From an uncultured Lachnospiraceae bacterium (GTDB lineage: Bacteria; Bacillota; Clostridia; Lachnospirales; Lachnospiraceae), in assembly GCA_910578605.1 (NCBI GenBank), contig CAJTQG010000046.1, positions 1 through 13,253 on the forward strand: a stretch of DNA of 13,253 nt. The letters run 5' to 3'. The notes below the pieces were generated by a model. The model was not told the origin of the DNA and made no database searches. It was given only the letters and a program-made list of their open reading frames with translations. Positions 1-8,747 of the stretch are shown here, piece after piece (the first letter of the stretch is position 1; every line of letters starts with the position of its first letter). The position numbers were made by a program, and so were the translations under genes.

Positions 1-11
1 GGAAAAGACAG

Positions 12-1004
12 ATGGAAAAAAAAGAATTAGAAAAGAAAGAATCAGATAAAGAGATGGAATTAGAAAAATTTTATATTCGCACTGATTTAGCGTTAGAGGT
101 GAAGGAGAGTTTTGAGGGAACCCATGTGGAGGTGGAAGGAGTTTCTTTAGAAAAATGGAAAATACCTGACAAGGATATGGAAATCAGCAAAGTAAAAATT
201 ATGACTGAGGAGGGCGCTAAGGCTATGAGAAAGCCTATGGGTAATTATATCACTATGGAGGCCCCTAATTTGTCTGTACCAGACGAGGATTATCACAGGG
301 AGGTTTCAGAGGAACTGGCAAAATGTATTAAACAGCTTCTGCCTAAAAAAGATAAATTGTCCGTATTGGTAGCAGGTCTTGGCAATAAAGATGTGACACC
401 GGATGCCTTGGGGCCAAAGACAGTGGAAAACTTGAATATTACCAGGCATATTATTCAGGAATACGGAGAGGAAAATGTGGGGGATATACAAATCAGGGTA
501 AGCGGAATTGTACCTGGAGTGATGGCGCAGACTGGTATGGAAACTGCAGAGATAATCAAAGGTATTGTGGAGGAAATTCATCCAGATGTACTGATTGTCA
601 TTGACTCCCTGGCAGCTAGAAGCACAAAAAGACTAAACACTACATTGCAGATTAGCGACACGGGCATTCATCCGGGCTCTGGTGTGGGAAACCACAGAGG
701 AGGCATTACGGAGGAGACTATGGGTATTCCGGTAATTGCCATTGGTGTGCCGACAGTAGTGGATGCACCTACCATTGTCAATGATGCTATGGAAAGTCTG
801 CTGGAGGTGTTGGCAAAGGAGCCAAAGCTGGAAGGTATATCAAAGGAAATTAAGGATTTTTCTATACAGGAGAAATATCAGCTTATCAGAGAATTGATTG
901 AGCCCCATTTGGGTGTTATGTTCGTGACGCCAAAGGATATGGATGAAACCATTAAAATGCTGAGTTTTACTTTGTCGGAGGGAATCAATATGGCTTTTTG
1001 TTAA
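12..1004 (+). CDS. gpr: GPR germination endopeptidase (spore protease)
   Basis: GPR is the atypical aspartic-type protease, made in the developing spore as a zymogen, that degrades small acid-soluble proteins during germination. The 330-residue product carries the family hallmarks. Residues 20-30 (FYIRTDLALEV) match the conserved N-terminal RTDLA block near which the propeptide is removed, so residues 1 to about 20, very rich in Lys and Glu, are probably the propeptide. Residues 122-134 (GLGNKDVTPDALG) and 196-203 (VIDSLAAR) hold D131 and D198, which align with the two aspartates shown to matter in Bacillus megaterium GPR (D127 and D193). Residues 219-255 form the highly conserved block starting HPGSGVGNHRGG. 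It is somewhat shorter than the roughly 370-residue Bacillus protein, which is normal for clostridia. The ATG at 12 lies 3 to 4 bases from the window edge signals, so the ribosome binding site is only partly visible. In the family, expression is forespore-specific; any such promoter would be upstream of this window. Confidence 0.96.
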   Translation: MEKKELEKKESDKEMELEKFYIRTDLALEVKESFEGTHVEVEGVSLEKWKIPDKDMEISKVKIMTEEGAKAMRKPMGNYITMEAPNLSVPDEDYHREVSEELAKCIKQLLPKKDKLSVLVAGLGNKDVTPDALGPKTVENLNITRHIIQEYGEENVGDIQIRVSGIVPGVMAQTGMETAEIIKGIVEEIHPDVLIVIDSLAARSTKRLNTTLQISDTGIHPGSGVGNHRGGITEETMGIPVIAIGVPTVVDAPTIVNDAMESLLEVLAKEPKLEGISKEIKDFSIQEKYQLIRELIEPHLGVMFVTPKDMDETIKMLSFTLSEGINMAFC

Positions 1005-1022
1005 AGAAAACCGTATAAACCC

Positions 1023-1051
1023 TTTATTTCTTTTTAAAATTTTGTTATAAT
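1023..1051 (+). promoter_or_regulatory. Possible sigma-A-type promoter for the penicillin-binding protein gene
   Basis: A perfect TATAAT box lies at 1046-1051, and 17 bases upstream is TTTATT (1023-1028), a poor -35 match. The leader to the ATG at 1127 would be about 70 bases. The -10 box is convincing but the -35 is weak, and the region is AT-rich, so chance is possible. Confidence 0.4.
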
Positions 1052-1126
1052 AATTTAGATTATGTGATTTTTAGGGGTTTTCTAGGAAGTGCATAGGTGC
1101 ATGTGTAAAGAAAGGGATGAGGAAAA

Positions 1127-3700
1127 ATGAATTTTGGCAGAAAAAAAACTATGGAAAAACAAAGACAATTGAAATCCATGGGAAATAAATTGTCTAAAAA
1201 ATTAGTAATTACTGCGTTTAAGACATTTTTGTTCTTGATATTATTAGTGGTAGTCACAGGAGGATTTGTGGCATTTGGCATGTTTAAAGGGATTATTGAT
1301 AACGCGCCCAGTGTGGAGAGCGTTAATATTACCCCGTCAGGATATTCCACAAATATTTATGACAGTAAGGGAAAGGTGATAGAAACCCTTGTGCAGTCAG
1401 GCTCTAACCGAGTGTCTGTGTCTATTGACGAGATACCGGAGTATGTTCAATTGGCCTTTGTTGCCATCGAGGACGAGCGTTTTTATGAACATAACGGAAT
1501 TGATTTAAAAGGTATTTTGCGTGCTGGTATGGTAGGTTTGACCTCAGGGCATTTTTCTGAAGGAGCCTCCACGATTACCCAGCAGCTATTAAAGAACAAT
1601 GTATTTAGTGATTATTTAGAAGAAGATACATTGGCAGACCGATTTAAAAGAAAGTTTCAGGAACAGTATCTGGCACTGGAGTTAGAAAAAATCTGCAGTA
1701 AGTCGGAGATTATGGAAAATTATCTCAACACCATTAACTTAGGAGCCAATACTTTGGGCATTCAGTCGGCAGCAGTGCGGTATTTCAATAAGGATGCGGC
1801 TGAGCTGTCATTGTCGGAATGTGCAGTGATTGCGGCGATTACCCAGAACCCTTCCGCCAACAATCCTATCTTGTATAAGGAGAATAATGCCAAGCGGCGG
1901 GATAAGATTTTGAAAAATATGAAGGAGGCGGGGTACATTACCCAGGCTGAGTATGATGAGGCCATGGCAGATGATGTGTATTCCCGTATCCATAAGGTGA
2001 ATACACAGATTACGGATAACACTACGCCCTACTCCTATTTTGTGGATGCCCTAATAGACCAGTTGGCAAAAGATTTGCAGGAGTTGAAGGGATATTCCAG
2101 CACCCAGGCATACAACGCGCTGTACAGCGGTGGTTTAAGTATATATACTACACAGGATTCACAGATTCAAAAAATCTGTGATGAGGAGATTTCCAACAGT
2201 GAGAATTATCCGGCTAATGTGAAATACTCCATCAGCTGGGCATGGAGTGTCCAGCATAAAAATGGCGAGGTTCAAAATTTCTCGGAAGCGGATATTTTGT
2301 ATTATCATAAAACAACATTGGGTGAATCCAATTTCCGCCTGCTGTTCAACAGTGAGGAGGAGGCAAAGCAGTGCGTAAAGGATTATAAGAAGGTATTTAA
2401 GAAAAAGGGGGATAAAGTATTAGGAAACAGTTTGATTTGTACTTTGCAGCCCCAGGCTTCCTTTACGGTAATAGACCAGAAGACAGGTCATGTAAAAGCC
2501 GTGTGCGGAGGAAGAGGTGAGAAGGTAGTCAGCCGTTCTCTGAATAGGGCAACCAACACAAAGAGACAGCCAGGTTCCTGCTTTAAAATTCTTACATCCT
2601 ATGCTCCTGCTTTAGATTCGGGCAATTATACTCTTGCATCTACGATTGTAGATTCACCCTTCTACTATGAAAATGGACGTGCAGTTAAAAACCACTGGGG
2701 AGATACTTACAGAGGGCCTTATTCCCTGCGCAAGGGTATTCGGGATTCGGCAAACGTAGTGACTGTGAAGCTGCTCAATGAGCTTACTCCAAGAGTGGGA
2801 TATGATATGACTTGTGATTTTGGCATTACTACCTTGGATCCGGAAAATGACGTGACGCTTCCTATCGCGCTTGGTGGTATTACAGACGGAGTAATTAATC
2901 TGGAGCTTTGCGGCGCCTATGCGGCGATTGCCAATGATGGTGTCTATACCCGCCCTGTATTATATACAAAGGTGTTGGACCATAATGGACGTGTATTGTT
3001 AGAGAGCAATCCAGAGGAGAACAGCCACAGGGTAATTAAAGATTCCACTGCCTATTTGCTTACTAGTGCCATGCATGACGTTGTGACAAAGGGTACGGGT
3101 ACAAAAGCAAATGTGGAGGATTATTATGTGGCCGGTAAGACAGGAACCACGACTAACAATGTGGATATATGGTTTTCCGGCTACACAGAGTATTTGACAG
3201 CAACAATCTGGGCGGGATATGATGAAAACAGTCAGCTGACAGATACCAATTTTCACAATGTTTTGTGGAGTAAAATTATGACTAGAATTCATGAGAAGAA
3301 GAAATATAAGTCAACAGAGGACTGGAAAATGCCAGAATCTGTAGTGAAGGCAGGTTCCGAATATTTTGCAGTTGGCTCTGAACCCACATATTATCAGTCC
3401 TATGATGATGACGACTATAATGGGGAAGATGGAGACTCTGGCTCATGGAATGAGGATGAGTCAAAGGAGGAGGAGACGAAGGACAAGGAAGAGACTACTA
3501 AGAAGGGCAGCAAAAAGGACGATAAAAAGAAGGATGACGATAAAGAGGAAACGACAAAAAAGAAAGATAAGAAGAAGGACGAAACAAAAGAGGAGACAAA
3601 GGCTAAGGACGAAGACAAAACAAAAGCGGATGACAAGCCAAAAAAGGATGATGCAGGAGATAATGAACCGGAGGGAGATACTAAGAGCGAGGAAGAGTAG
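1127..3700 (+). CDS. Class A penicillin-binding protein (bifunctional transglycosylase/transpeptidase)
   Basis: This enzyme polymerises lipid II into glycan strands and cross-links stem peptides on the outer face of the membrane. The 857-residue product has a short Lys-rich cytoplasmic N-terminus, one membrane helix at about 28-52, then a GT51 glycosyltransferase domain: EDERFYEHNG at 115-124 with catalytic E115, GASTITQQLLKN at 146-157, the RKFQEQYLALELEK block at 175-188, and YLNTINLG at 199-206. The transpeptidase domain spans about 443-710 with the three penicillin-binding motifs intact: SCFK at 484-487 (nucleophile S484), SAN at 541-543 and KTG at 671-673. A region of about 80 residues (364-442) is inserted between the usual linker and the transpeptidase domain. 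From about 757 to the end is a polyampholyte Lys/Asp/Glu/Thr tail. The ATG at 1127 has GAGG at 1119-1122 and AAAGGG at 1111-1116. It resembles PonA/PBP1a, but I cannot assign an exact paralogue. The gene stands alone between gpr and rarA with no clear operon link. Confidence 0.95.
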   Translation: MNFGRKKTMEKQRQLKSMGNKLSKKLVITAFKTFLFLILLVVVTGGFVAFGMFKGIIDNAPSVESVNITPSGYSTNIYDSKGKVIETLVQSGSNRVSVSIDEIPEYVQLAFVAIEDERFYEHNGIDLKGILRAGMVGLTSGHFSEGASTITQQLLKNNVFSDYLEEDTLADRFKRKFQEQYLALELEKICSKSEIMENYLNTINLGANTLGIQSAAVRYFNKDAAELSLSECAVIAAITQNPSANNPILYKENNAKRRDKILKNMKEAGYITQAEYDEAMADDVYSRIHKVNTQITDNTTPYSYFVDALIDQLAKDLQELKGYSSTQAYNALYSGGLSIYTTQDSQIQKICDEEISNSENYPANVKYSISWAWSVQHKNGEVQNFSEADILYYHKTTLGESNFRLLFNSEEEAKQCVKDYKKVFKKKGDKVLGNSLICTLQPQASFTVIDQKTGHVKAVCGGRGEKVVSRSLNRATNTKRQPGSCFKILTSYAPALDSGNYTLASTIVDSPFYYENGRAVKNHWGDTYRGPYSLRKGIRDSANVVTVKLLNELTPRVGYDMTCDFGITTLDPENDVTLPIALGGITDGVINLELCGAYAAIANDGVYTRPVLYTKVLDHNGRVLLESNPEENSHRVIKDSTAYLLTSAMHDVVTKGTGTKANVEDYYVAGKTGTTTNNVDIWFSGYTEYLTATIWAGYDENSQLTDTNFHNVLWSKIMTRIHEKKKYKSTEDWKMPESVVKAGSEYFAVGSEPTYYQSYDDDDYNGEDGDSGSWNEDESKEEETKDKEETTKKGSKKDDKKKDDDKEETTKKKDKKKDETKEETKAKDEDKTKADDKPKKDDAGDNEPEGDTKSEEE
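3401..3697 (+). repeat. Low-complexity Lys/Asp/Glu/Thr tail-coding stretch of the penicillin-binding protein
   Basis: These codons specify residues 759-857, composed almost entirely of K, D, E, T, G and S. Imperfect KEET/KEETTKK/KKDDKK-type units recur, for example KEEETKDKEETTKK at 780-793 and DDKEETTKKKDKKKDETKEE at 804-823. The DNA is a purine-rich run of AAG, GAC, GAG and ACA-type codons. By topology this tail is outside the cell and probably disordered. The purine bias creates long open frames in other readings here, none of which looks like a real gene. Confidence 0.85.
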
Positions 3701-3748
3701 CATCGTATAATTTGACAGAAAATGACATAAAAAAATGTCTGTCTGGTT

Positions 3749-3752
3749 GGAG
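3749..3752 (+). promoter_or_regulatory. Ribosome binding site that sets the rarA start
   Basis: GGAG at 3749-3752 sits 6 bases before the ATG at 3759. The earlier in-frame ATG at 3735 follows a run of A and has no Shine-Dalgarno match, so translation most likely begins at 3759. Confidence 0.75.
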
Positions 3753-3758
3753 AATATT

Positions 3759-5087
3759 ATGGATTTATTTGATTATATGAGACAAAATACACAGGAAAAG
3801 GAATCGCCCCTGGCATCTAGAATGCGTCCGTCAGTTTTGGACGATATTGTAGGGCAAAAGCATATTCTGCAGAAAGATAAAATGCTATATCGGGCTATAA
3901 CAGCAGATAAATTAAGCTCTGTTATTTTTTACGGACCTCCTGGTACTGGTAAAACAACAATTGCAAAGGTGATTGCCAACACTACAAGCTCTATATTTTG
4001 CCAGATGAATGCTACAGTGGCAGGAAAGAAGGATATGGAGGCGGTTGTAAAGGAAGCTAAGGAGCAGCTGGGGATGTATGGGAAAAAGACAATTCTGTTT
4101 ATTGATGAGATTCATCGCTTTAACAAAGGTCAGCAGGATTATCTTCTTCCTTTTGTGGAGGACGGCACTCTTGTGCTGATTGGAGCTACCACAGAAAATC
4201 CCTACTTTGAGGTGAACGGGGCTTTGATTTCCCGCTCTGTCATTTTTGAGCTGCGTCCCCTAGAGCATGAAGATATTAAGGAGCTGCTGCTGCGGGCTGC
4301 CTTGGACAAGGAGAAGGGAATGGGAAGTTATCATCCCTTAGTCTCAGAGGATGCCTTGGATTTTCTGGCTGGAGTGAGCGGCGGAGATGCCAGAAAGGCT
4401 TTAAATGCGTTGGAACTTGGTATACTCACCACACCAGTCAATGAGGCGGGTCAGGTGGAGATTACATTGGATGTTGCCCAGGAGTGCATTCAGAAAAAAG
4501 CGGTGCGCTATGACAAATCGGGGGATAATCACTACGATACCATATCTGCTTTTATAAAAAGTATGCGGGGTTCCGACCCGGATGCGGCTGTGTATTATCT
4601 GGCAAGAATGTTAGAGGCAGGAGAGAGTATTACCTTTATTGCCAGAAGAATTATGATATGTGCCAGTGAGGATGTAGGAAACGCTGACCCTAATGCGTTG
4701 TCTGTGGCAGTGAATGCCTCTCTGGCTATTGAGAGATTAGGAATGCCCGAGGCGAGAATCGTTCTGTCCCAGGCAGCCGCCTATGTGGCGTGTGCTCCAA
4801 AGAGCAATGCCGCCTGTGTGGCAATAGACAAGGCAATGCAGTGTGTGAGAAATCAAAGTATTGTCTCTGTGCCTGCTCATCTTCAGGATGCCCATTACCA
4901 AGGGGCAAAGAAAATGGGGCGGGGTCTTGGGTATCTATATGCTCACGATTTTGAAAATAACTATGTTCAGCAGCAATATTTGCCAGATGAGCTGGTAGGC
5001 ACAATATTTTATGAGCCCTCAGACAATGGTTATGAAAAAGAAATAAAGCGTCATATGGCATTTATAAAGGAAGAAGCTGCAAAATGA
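3759..5087 (+). CDS. rarA: Replication-associated recombination protein A (AAA+ ATPase, MgsA/RarA)
   Basis: RarA is a clamp-loader-like ATPase that acts at stalled replication forks and single-stranded DNA gaps. From the chosen start the protein is 442 residues, the usual size. It opens MDLFDYMRQN, followed by PLASRMRP and the VGQKHIL block (31-37), typical of the family. Walker A is GPPGTGKT at 59-66, Walker B is ILFIDEIHRF at 112-121 with D116/E117, sensor 1 is GATTENP at 142-148, and R159 in ALISRS is the likely arginine finger. GGDARKALNALE is the sensor 2 region. The C-terminal half holds the MgsA_C-type block with AVRYDKSGDNHYDTISAFIK, SMRGSDPDAAVYYLARMLEAGE and the late QQYLPDELVG. A reading from the ATG at 3735 would add eight residues (MSVWLENI) not expected in the family. 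No unusual residues were seen. Confidence 0.96.
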   Translation: MDLFDYMRQNTQEKESPLASRMRPSVLDDIVGQKHILQKDKMLYRAITADKLSSVIFYGPPGTGKTTIAKVIANTTSSIFCQMNATVAGKKDMEAVVKEAKEQLGMYGKKTILFIDEIHRFNKGQQDYLLPFVEDGTLVLIGATTENPYFEVNGALISRSVIFELRPLEHEDIKELLLRAALDKEKGMGSYHPLVSEDALDFLAGVSGGDARKALNALELGILTTPVNEAGQVEITLDVAQECIQKKAVRYDKSGDNHYDTISAFIKSMRGSDPDAAVYYLARMLEAGESITFIARRIMICASEDVGNADPNALSVAVNASLAIERLGMPEARIVLSQAAAYVACAPKSNAACVAIDKAMQCVRNQSIVSVPAHLQDAHYQGAKKMGRGLGYLYAHDFENNYVQQQYLPDELVGTIFYEPSDNGYEKEIKRHMAFIKEEAAK

Positions 5088-5154
5088 CATGTCGCTTTTA
5101 AACGAAAGTAAAATACAGTCCTGACTGATAAAATACTATCCATGGGGGTACATT

Positions 5155-8100
5155 GTGAAGAATTTAATCGACCAGCTAGCATTAGGAAAAATTGAATACG
5201 ATATGCCGGATATGGAATTTTCAGTGCCGCAAATCCAATTATCTTTAAAAAATGGAGAAGATTACGAAGGTTTTTTTCAGATTACAACTGAGAATCCAGC
5301 AGGAATAAAGGGACTGGTGTATTCTGACAGGCCGGATATTAAAATTGTAGAAAACGCTTTTCAGGGAAAGACAGTGAATATATATTATCAAATACATGCC
5401 TCCCTGACACGACATATAAATAAAAAAAATACAAACCAACAGGAAATTTGGAGAGGAGCCATATCTATTGTGGCAAACGGGGGCGAGGGTGTCATTCCCT
5501 ATGAGATTCAAATTGAGGATGTCAGTCTGCAAAGCTCTATAGGTGCCCTTCGGGATTTGTTTCATTTTGCCAATTTGGTTCAGATGAATAATGAGGAGGC
5601 AATGCATCTGTTTTGCCAAAAGGATTTTCCGGATACCTTTCTGAAGGGGCATTTACAGGAGCAGGCAATCTATGAGAGTGCAAAGAAAAATGCCAACAGA
5701 GACTTGGCGTTGGAGGAATTTCTCTTAGCAGTACATAAAAAAAAGCGGGTACAATTAGAAATTTCTGATGTAGTGAAAGAATATACATATCTCACAGAAT
5801 CCTATGGGGACTGTGTTGTCCTGACGAAAAGCTGTTGGGGTTATATTTCAATTGATATAGAGGTGGAGGGCAGTTTTCTTGTAGTGGGAAAACATAAGCT
5901 TACCTCCGAAGATTTTGCAGGCAGCAATTATGAGTTTCACTACCTGATTGATTATGAGAAATGTGCAGACGGTATGAATTACGGTGCAGTCTATTTTCAT
6001 ACTATGGATCAAACTCTTGTGCTTCACATTATTGTAGACAATGGTAAGCCTAGGGACGAGGCGGCAATACAGGCAAAAAAAGATGTGGCAAAGCTGATGG
6101 ATATGTACCTGCAGTTTCGTCTTCGCCAATACCCAGTAGATAAATGGATGAAGGATTCCATGAAGCTGATTGAACATATAAGAGGAACAGTGGATGATAA
6201 TAATTGGGTAAAATTAGTGCAGGCACAGATTCTGCTCACCCAAGGCAAAGGGGAGGATGCCCGATTTGTACTGGATTCTATGGAAAATCGCCAAAGGCAG
6301 GTTATGGAGGAGGATAAGAATCTCTATGGGTATTATCTGTATGTAAGGACATTGGAAAAGCAAGAGCAGGAGTATACAAGACAGACAGTGGCAGAAGTAA
6401 AAAAGCTATATGAGAATGGTTATGCATCATGGCAGCTTCTCTGGGTGTTGTCCTATTTAGATGATAGCTTAGAGTACAATAAAAGTTTAAAGCTTCTGCG
6501 CATTAAGGAGGAATTTCGCCGAGGCTGCAGCAGTCCTCTTATGTATTATGAGGCGTTGGATGTTCTCAACAGTCAGCCAGAGCTGCTGCGGATGTTAAAT
6601 GATTTTGAAATTCAGGTGCTCTATTTTGGACATAAGCGAAGAGCCATTTCAGAGCGTTTAGCCAGACAGATAGTGGAATTGTCTTTGTATGAAAAAAGAT
6701 TTCGGCCTCTGTTGTATAAAATATTGTGCGGTGTTTATGAGGAATTTGAAAATATAGATATTCTCAGTGCGATATGCGGTTTGCTTATTCGGGGAAATGT
6801 TCACCGATATGAGGATTTTAAATGGTTCGAGCTGGGGGTGGAGAGGGGATTAAAGTTAGCAGGCTTGTATGAGAGTTATATGTACTCCATCAACACGGAA
6901 AATATGCTCAGCCTTCCAAAAGTGATTTTAATGTATTTCTCCTATAATTCCAGTTTATTAGGGGAGAAAATGGCATATTTGTACTGTAATATACTGGCAA
7001 ACAAAAATCGAAGGCGGGAAGATTACGATAAATATTTGCCGAGTATAGAGCAGTTTGCCATGGAACAGATGATGGCGGGAACTATAAATGAATTTCTTGT
7101 TCCAATCTATCAGGAAGTGTTGACCGAAAAAATGATTACCTCCATGATTGCAAGGAAACTGCCGGATATATTAAAAACCTGTTTGTTGGAGTGTAATAAC
7201 CCCAATATTGTATATGCCCATGTGGCCCACAAAGAATTTAAGGGGGAGCAGACCTATCTATTGACAGATGGAAAAGCCTATATTCCAATCTATACAGAAG
7301 ATGCGGTTGTTTCTTTGGAGGACAGAAAGGGAAATCGAATTTTAAAAGGCGTCAGCTATCATATCAGACCTTTGTTTCAATTTGATGCTTACCTAAAAAA
7401 GTGTTACGAGGTGTGCCCCGACGAGAATCCGTATCTATTAATGTATTTTGTGGAAAAGCGTTTAAAGTATCACAATGATATGTTGTCAGGCACAGATTTA
7501 TTTGAGAAGATGCTGTCATTAACTCAGATAAAGGATAGCTATGCTCTTTCTATTATAGAAGATGTGATAGATTATTATGTGGATGGAGGAAAGGAGCAAA
7601 GCCTAGATACCTATCTCACAGGGTTGGACTTATCCAAGGTGGAAAAAAAACTTCGGGTTAAAATTATAGAGCTGATGATTGCCAGAGGCTTATATAGACA
7701 GGTGTATGATTGTCTTCAAGTGTTTGGATTGGAGGGGGAGAGTCCGAGAAAAATTTTAAAATTCTGTTCCCGTTATATGGGCATTTACGGGAAACAGGAG
7801 GATGAATTTATGACTCAGCTCTGTATGTATGCCTTTGGCAAGGGAAAGTATGATGAAAATACATTATTATATCTAGGTGAGTTTTATTACGGCAATACTA
7901 AGGATATGGTGGAGTTGTGGAAGGCAAGTGATGATTTTGGATGTGAATGTCCAAAGCTTGAGGAGAGAATCCTAGTGCAATTGATTTTTACAAGAGGCTA
8001 CAGTGCATCCATGCAGACGATTTTTGCATCCTACTATGACAAGAGAATGGGACATAGGTTAGTATGTGCCTATCTCACATGGAAATCTTTTGAGTATTTT

Positions 8101-8733
8101 GTGAAAGAGGCAGTGATTGATCAGGGAATTTTTATTATTCTGGAAAAGGAATTATTTCAGGAGGACAAGCTGGCAGATATTTGTAAGCTTGCCTACTTAA
8201 AATATATGTCTGGGCAGGAAAAACCAGAGCAGGAAAAGTGCAGAAAAATAGAAGAAATTCTTCAATATCTGTGTAAGAAAGGTTATTTATTTTCTTTTTA
8301 TAAAACTTTTATTGACTGGTGCAGGGTACCTTACCATGTAATAGACCAGACAGTATTGGAATATCGATGTGTGCCAAACAGCAAGGTGCTGATTCATTAT
8401 CGACTAGATGACGGAAGCTTTCAGGAGCAGCATTATATAGTGGAGGAGATGCACAGCACCTATATGGGAGTGTACACAAAAGCTTTTACATTATTTTATG
8501 GTGAAAATATTGATTATTATATTACGGAGGAGAGCTCTCACACAGATGCAATCACCCAGAGTGATAACTTAAATATTAATTTCAGGGAAAAATATGAAAA
8601 TGACAGTCGTTTTGGATTGCTCAATGATATGATGGTCTGCAAGGACATGATGGAGGAGGTTACACTCCGTGAGCTTATGAGCACTTATATGGAACAAAAC
8701 GCACTGACAGAAAAATTTTTTAATATTCGCTAG
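5155..8733 (+). CDS. Large cytoplasmic scaffold-like protein of unknown function (DUF5717-like)
   Basis: This 1192-residue protein has no signal peptide, membrane helix or catalytic motif that I can see. From memory it matches the Lachnospiraceae DUF5717 family, not verified here. Its apparent layout, judged from sequence texture, is: beta-rich domain at about 20-125; a short helical segment; a second beta-rich domain at about 215-295 (FLVVGKHKLTSEDFAGSN, then FHYLIDYEKC); helical repeats at about 300-680, TPR- or HEAT-like (for example AQILLTQGKGEDARFVLDSM); a beta-rich interlude at about 683-740 (YLLTDGKAYIPIYTEDAVVS); more helical repeats at about 745-1060; and a C-terminal beta segment at about 1067-1150 (KVLIHYRLDDGSFQEQHYIV). 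Such alternation suggests a binding scaffold. The start is a GTG at 5155, with GGGGG at 5144-5148 six bases upstream; no in-frame ATG with a good site fits better. The gene lies 67 bases after rarA and 120 bases before the Hsp70-like gene, in the same direction. A functional link with the latter is inferred from position only. Confidence 0.85.
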   Translation: MKNLIDQLALGKIEYDMPDMEFSVPQIQLSLKNGEDYEGFFQITTENPAGIKGLVYSDRPDIKIVENAFQGKTVNIYYQIHASLTRHINKKNTNQQEIWRGAISIVANGGEGVIPYEIQIEDVSLQSSIGALRDLFHFANLVQMNNEEAMHLFCQKDFPDTFLKGHLQEQAIYESAKKNANRDLALEEFLLAVHKKKRVQLEISDVVKEYTYLTESYGDCVVLTKSCWGYISIDIEVEGSFLVVGKHKLTSEDFAGSNYEFHYLIDYEKCADGMNYGAVYFHTMDQTLVLHIIVDNGKPRDEAAIQAKKDVAKLMDMYLQFRLRQYPVDKWMKDSMKLIEHIRGTVDDNNWVKLVQAQILLTQGKGEDARFVLDSMENRQRQVMEEDKNLYGYYLYVRTLEKQEQEYTRQTVAEVKKLYENGYASWQLLWVLSYLDDSLEYNKSLKLLRIKEEFRRGCSSPLMYYEALDVLNSQPELLRMLNDFEIQVLYFGHKRRAISERLARQIVELSLYEKRFRPLLYKILCGVYEEFENIDILSAICGLLIRGNVHRYEDFKWFELGVERGLKLAGLYESYMYSINTENMLSLPKVILMYFSYNSSLLGEKMAYLYCNILANKNRRREDYDKYLPSIEQFAMEQMMAGTINEFLVPIYQEVLTEKMITSMIARKLPDILKTCLLECNNPNIVYAHVAHKEFKGEQTYLLTDGKAYIPIYTEDAVVSLEDRKGNRILKGVSYHIRPLFQFDAYLKKCYEVCPDENPYLLMYFVEKRLKYHNDMLSGTDLFEKMLSLTQIKDSYALSIIEDVIDYYVDGGKEQSLDTYLTGLDLSKVEKKLRVKIIELMIARGLYRQVYDCLQVFGLEGESPRKILKFCSRYMGIYGKQEDEFMTQLCMYAFGKGKYDENTLLYLGEFYYGNTKDMVELWKASDDFGCECPKLEERILVQLIFTRGYSASMQTIFASYYDKRMGHRLVCAYLTWKSFEYFVKEAVIDQGIFIILEKELFQEDKLADICKLAYLKYMSGQEKPEQEKCRKIEEILQYLCKKGYLFSFYKTFIDWCRVPYHVIDQTVLEYRCVPNSKVLIHYRLDDGSFQEQHYIVEEMHSTYMGVYTKAFTLFYGENIDYYITEESSHTDAITQSDNLNINFREKYENDSRFGLLNDMMVCKDMMEEVTLRELMSTYMEQNALTEKFFNIR

Positions 8734-8747
8734 TGGGGCGATTTTAA

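Noticed and set aside
1003..1035. A/T-only hairpin followed by T-rich sequence after gpr (AAAGAAA with TTTCTTT; ATAAA-ccc-TTTAT inside)
   Set aside because: The arms have almost no G:C pairs, so this is too weak to call a Rho-independent terminator.
3415..3710. Long open frames on both strands opposite and alongside the penicillin-binding protein tail
   Set aside because: They are by-products of the purine-rich K/D/E repeat: the products are pure Ser/Phe/Leu or Arg/Lys low complexity, with no ribosome binding site that makes sense.
3712..3717. TTGACA and TATAAT sequences between the penicillin-binding protein gene and rarA
   Set aside because: The TATAAT-like string (3706-3711) lies upstream of the TTGACA, and no -10 box is found 16-18 bases after it, so the pair cannot form a promoter.
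5245..6248. Several minus-strand frames of 70-135 codons opposite the scaffold gene
   Set aside because: Cys/His/Leu-rich readings typical of antisense shadows, with no starts or ribosome binding sites of quality; the + strand gene is continuous.
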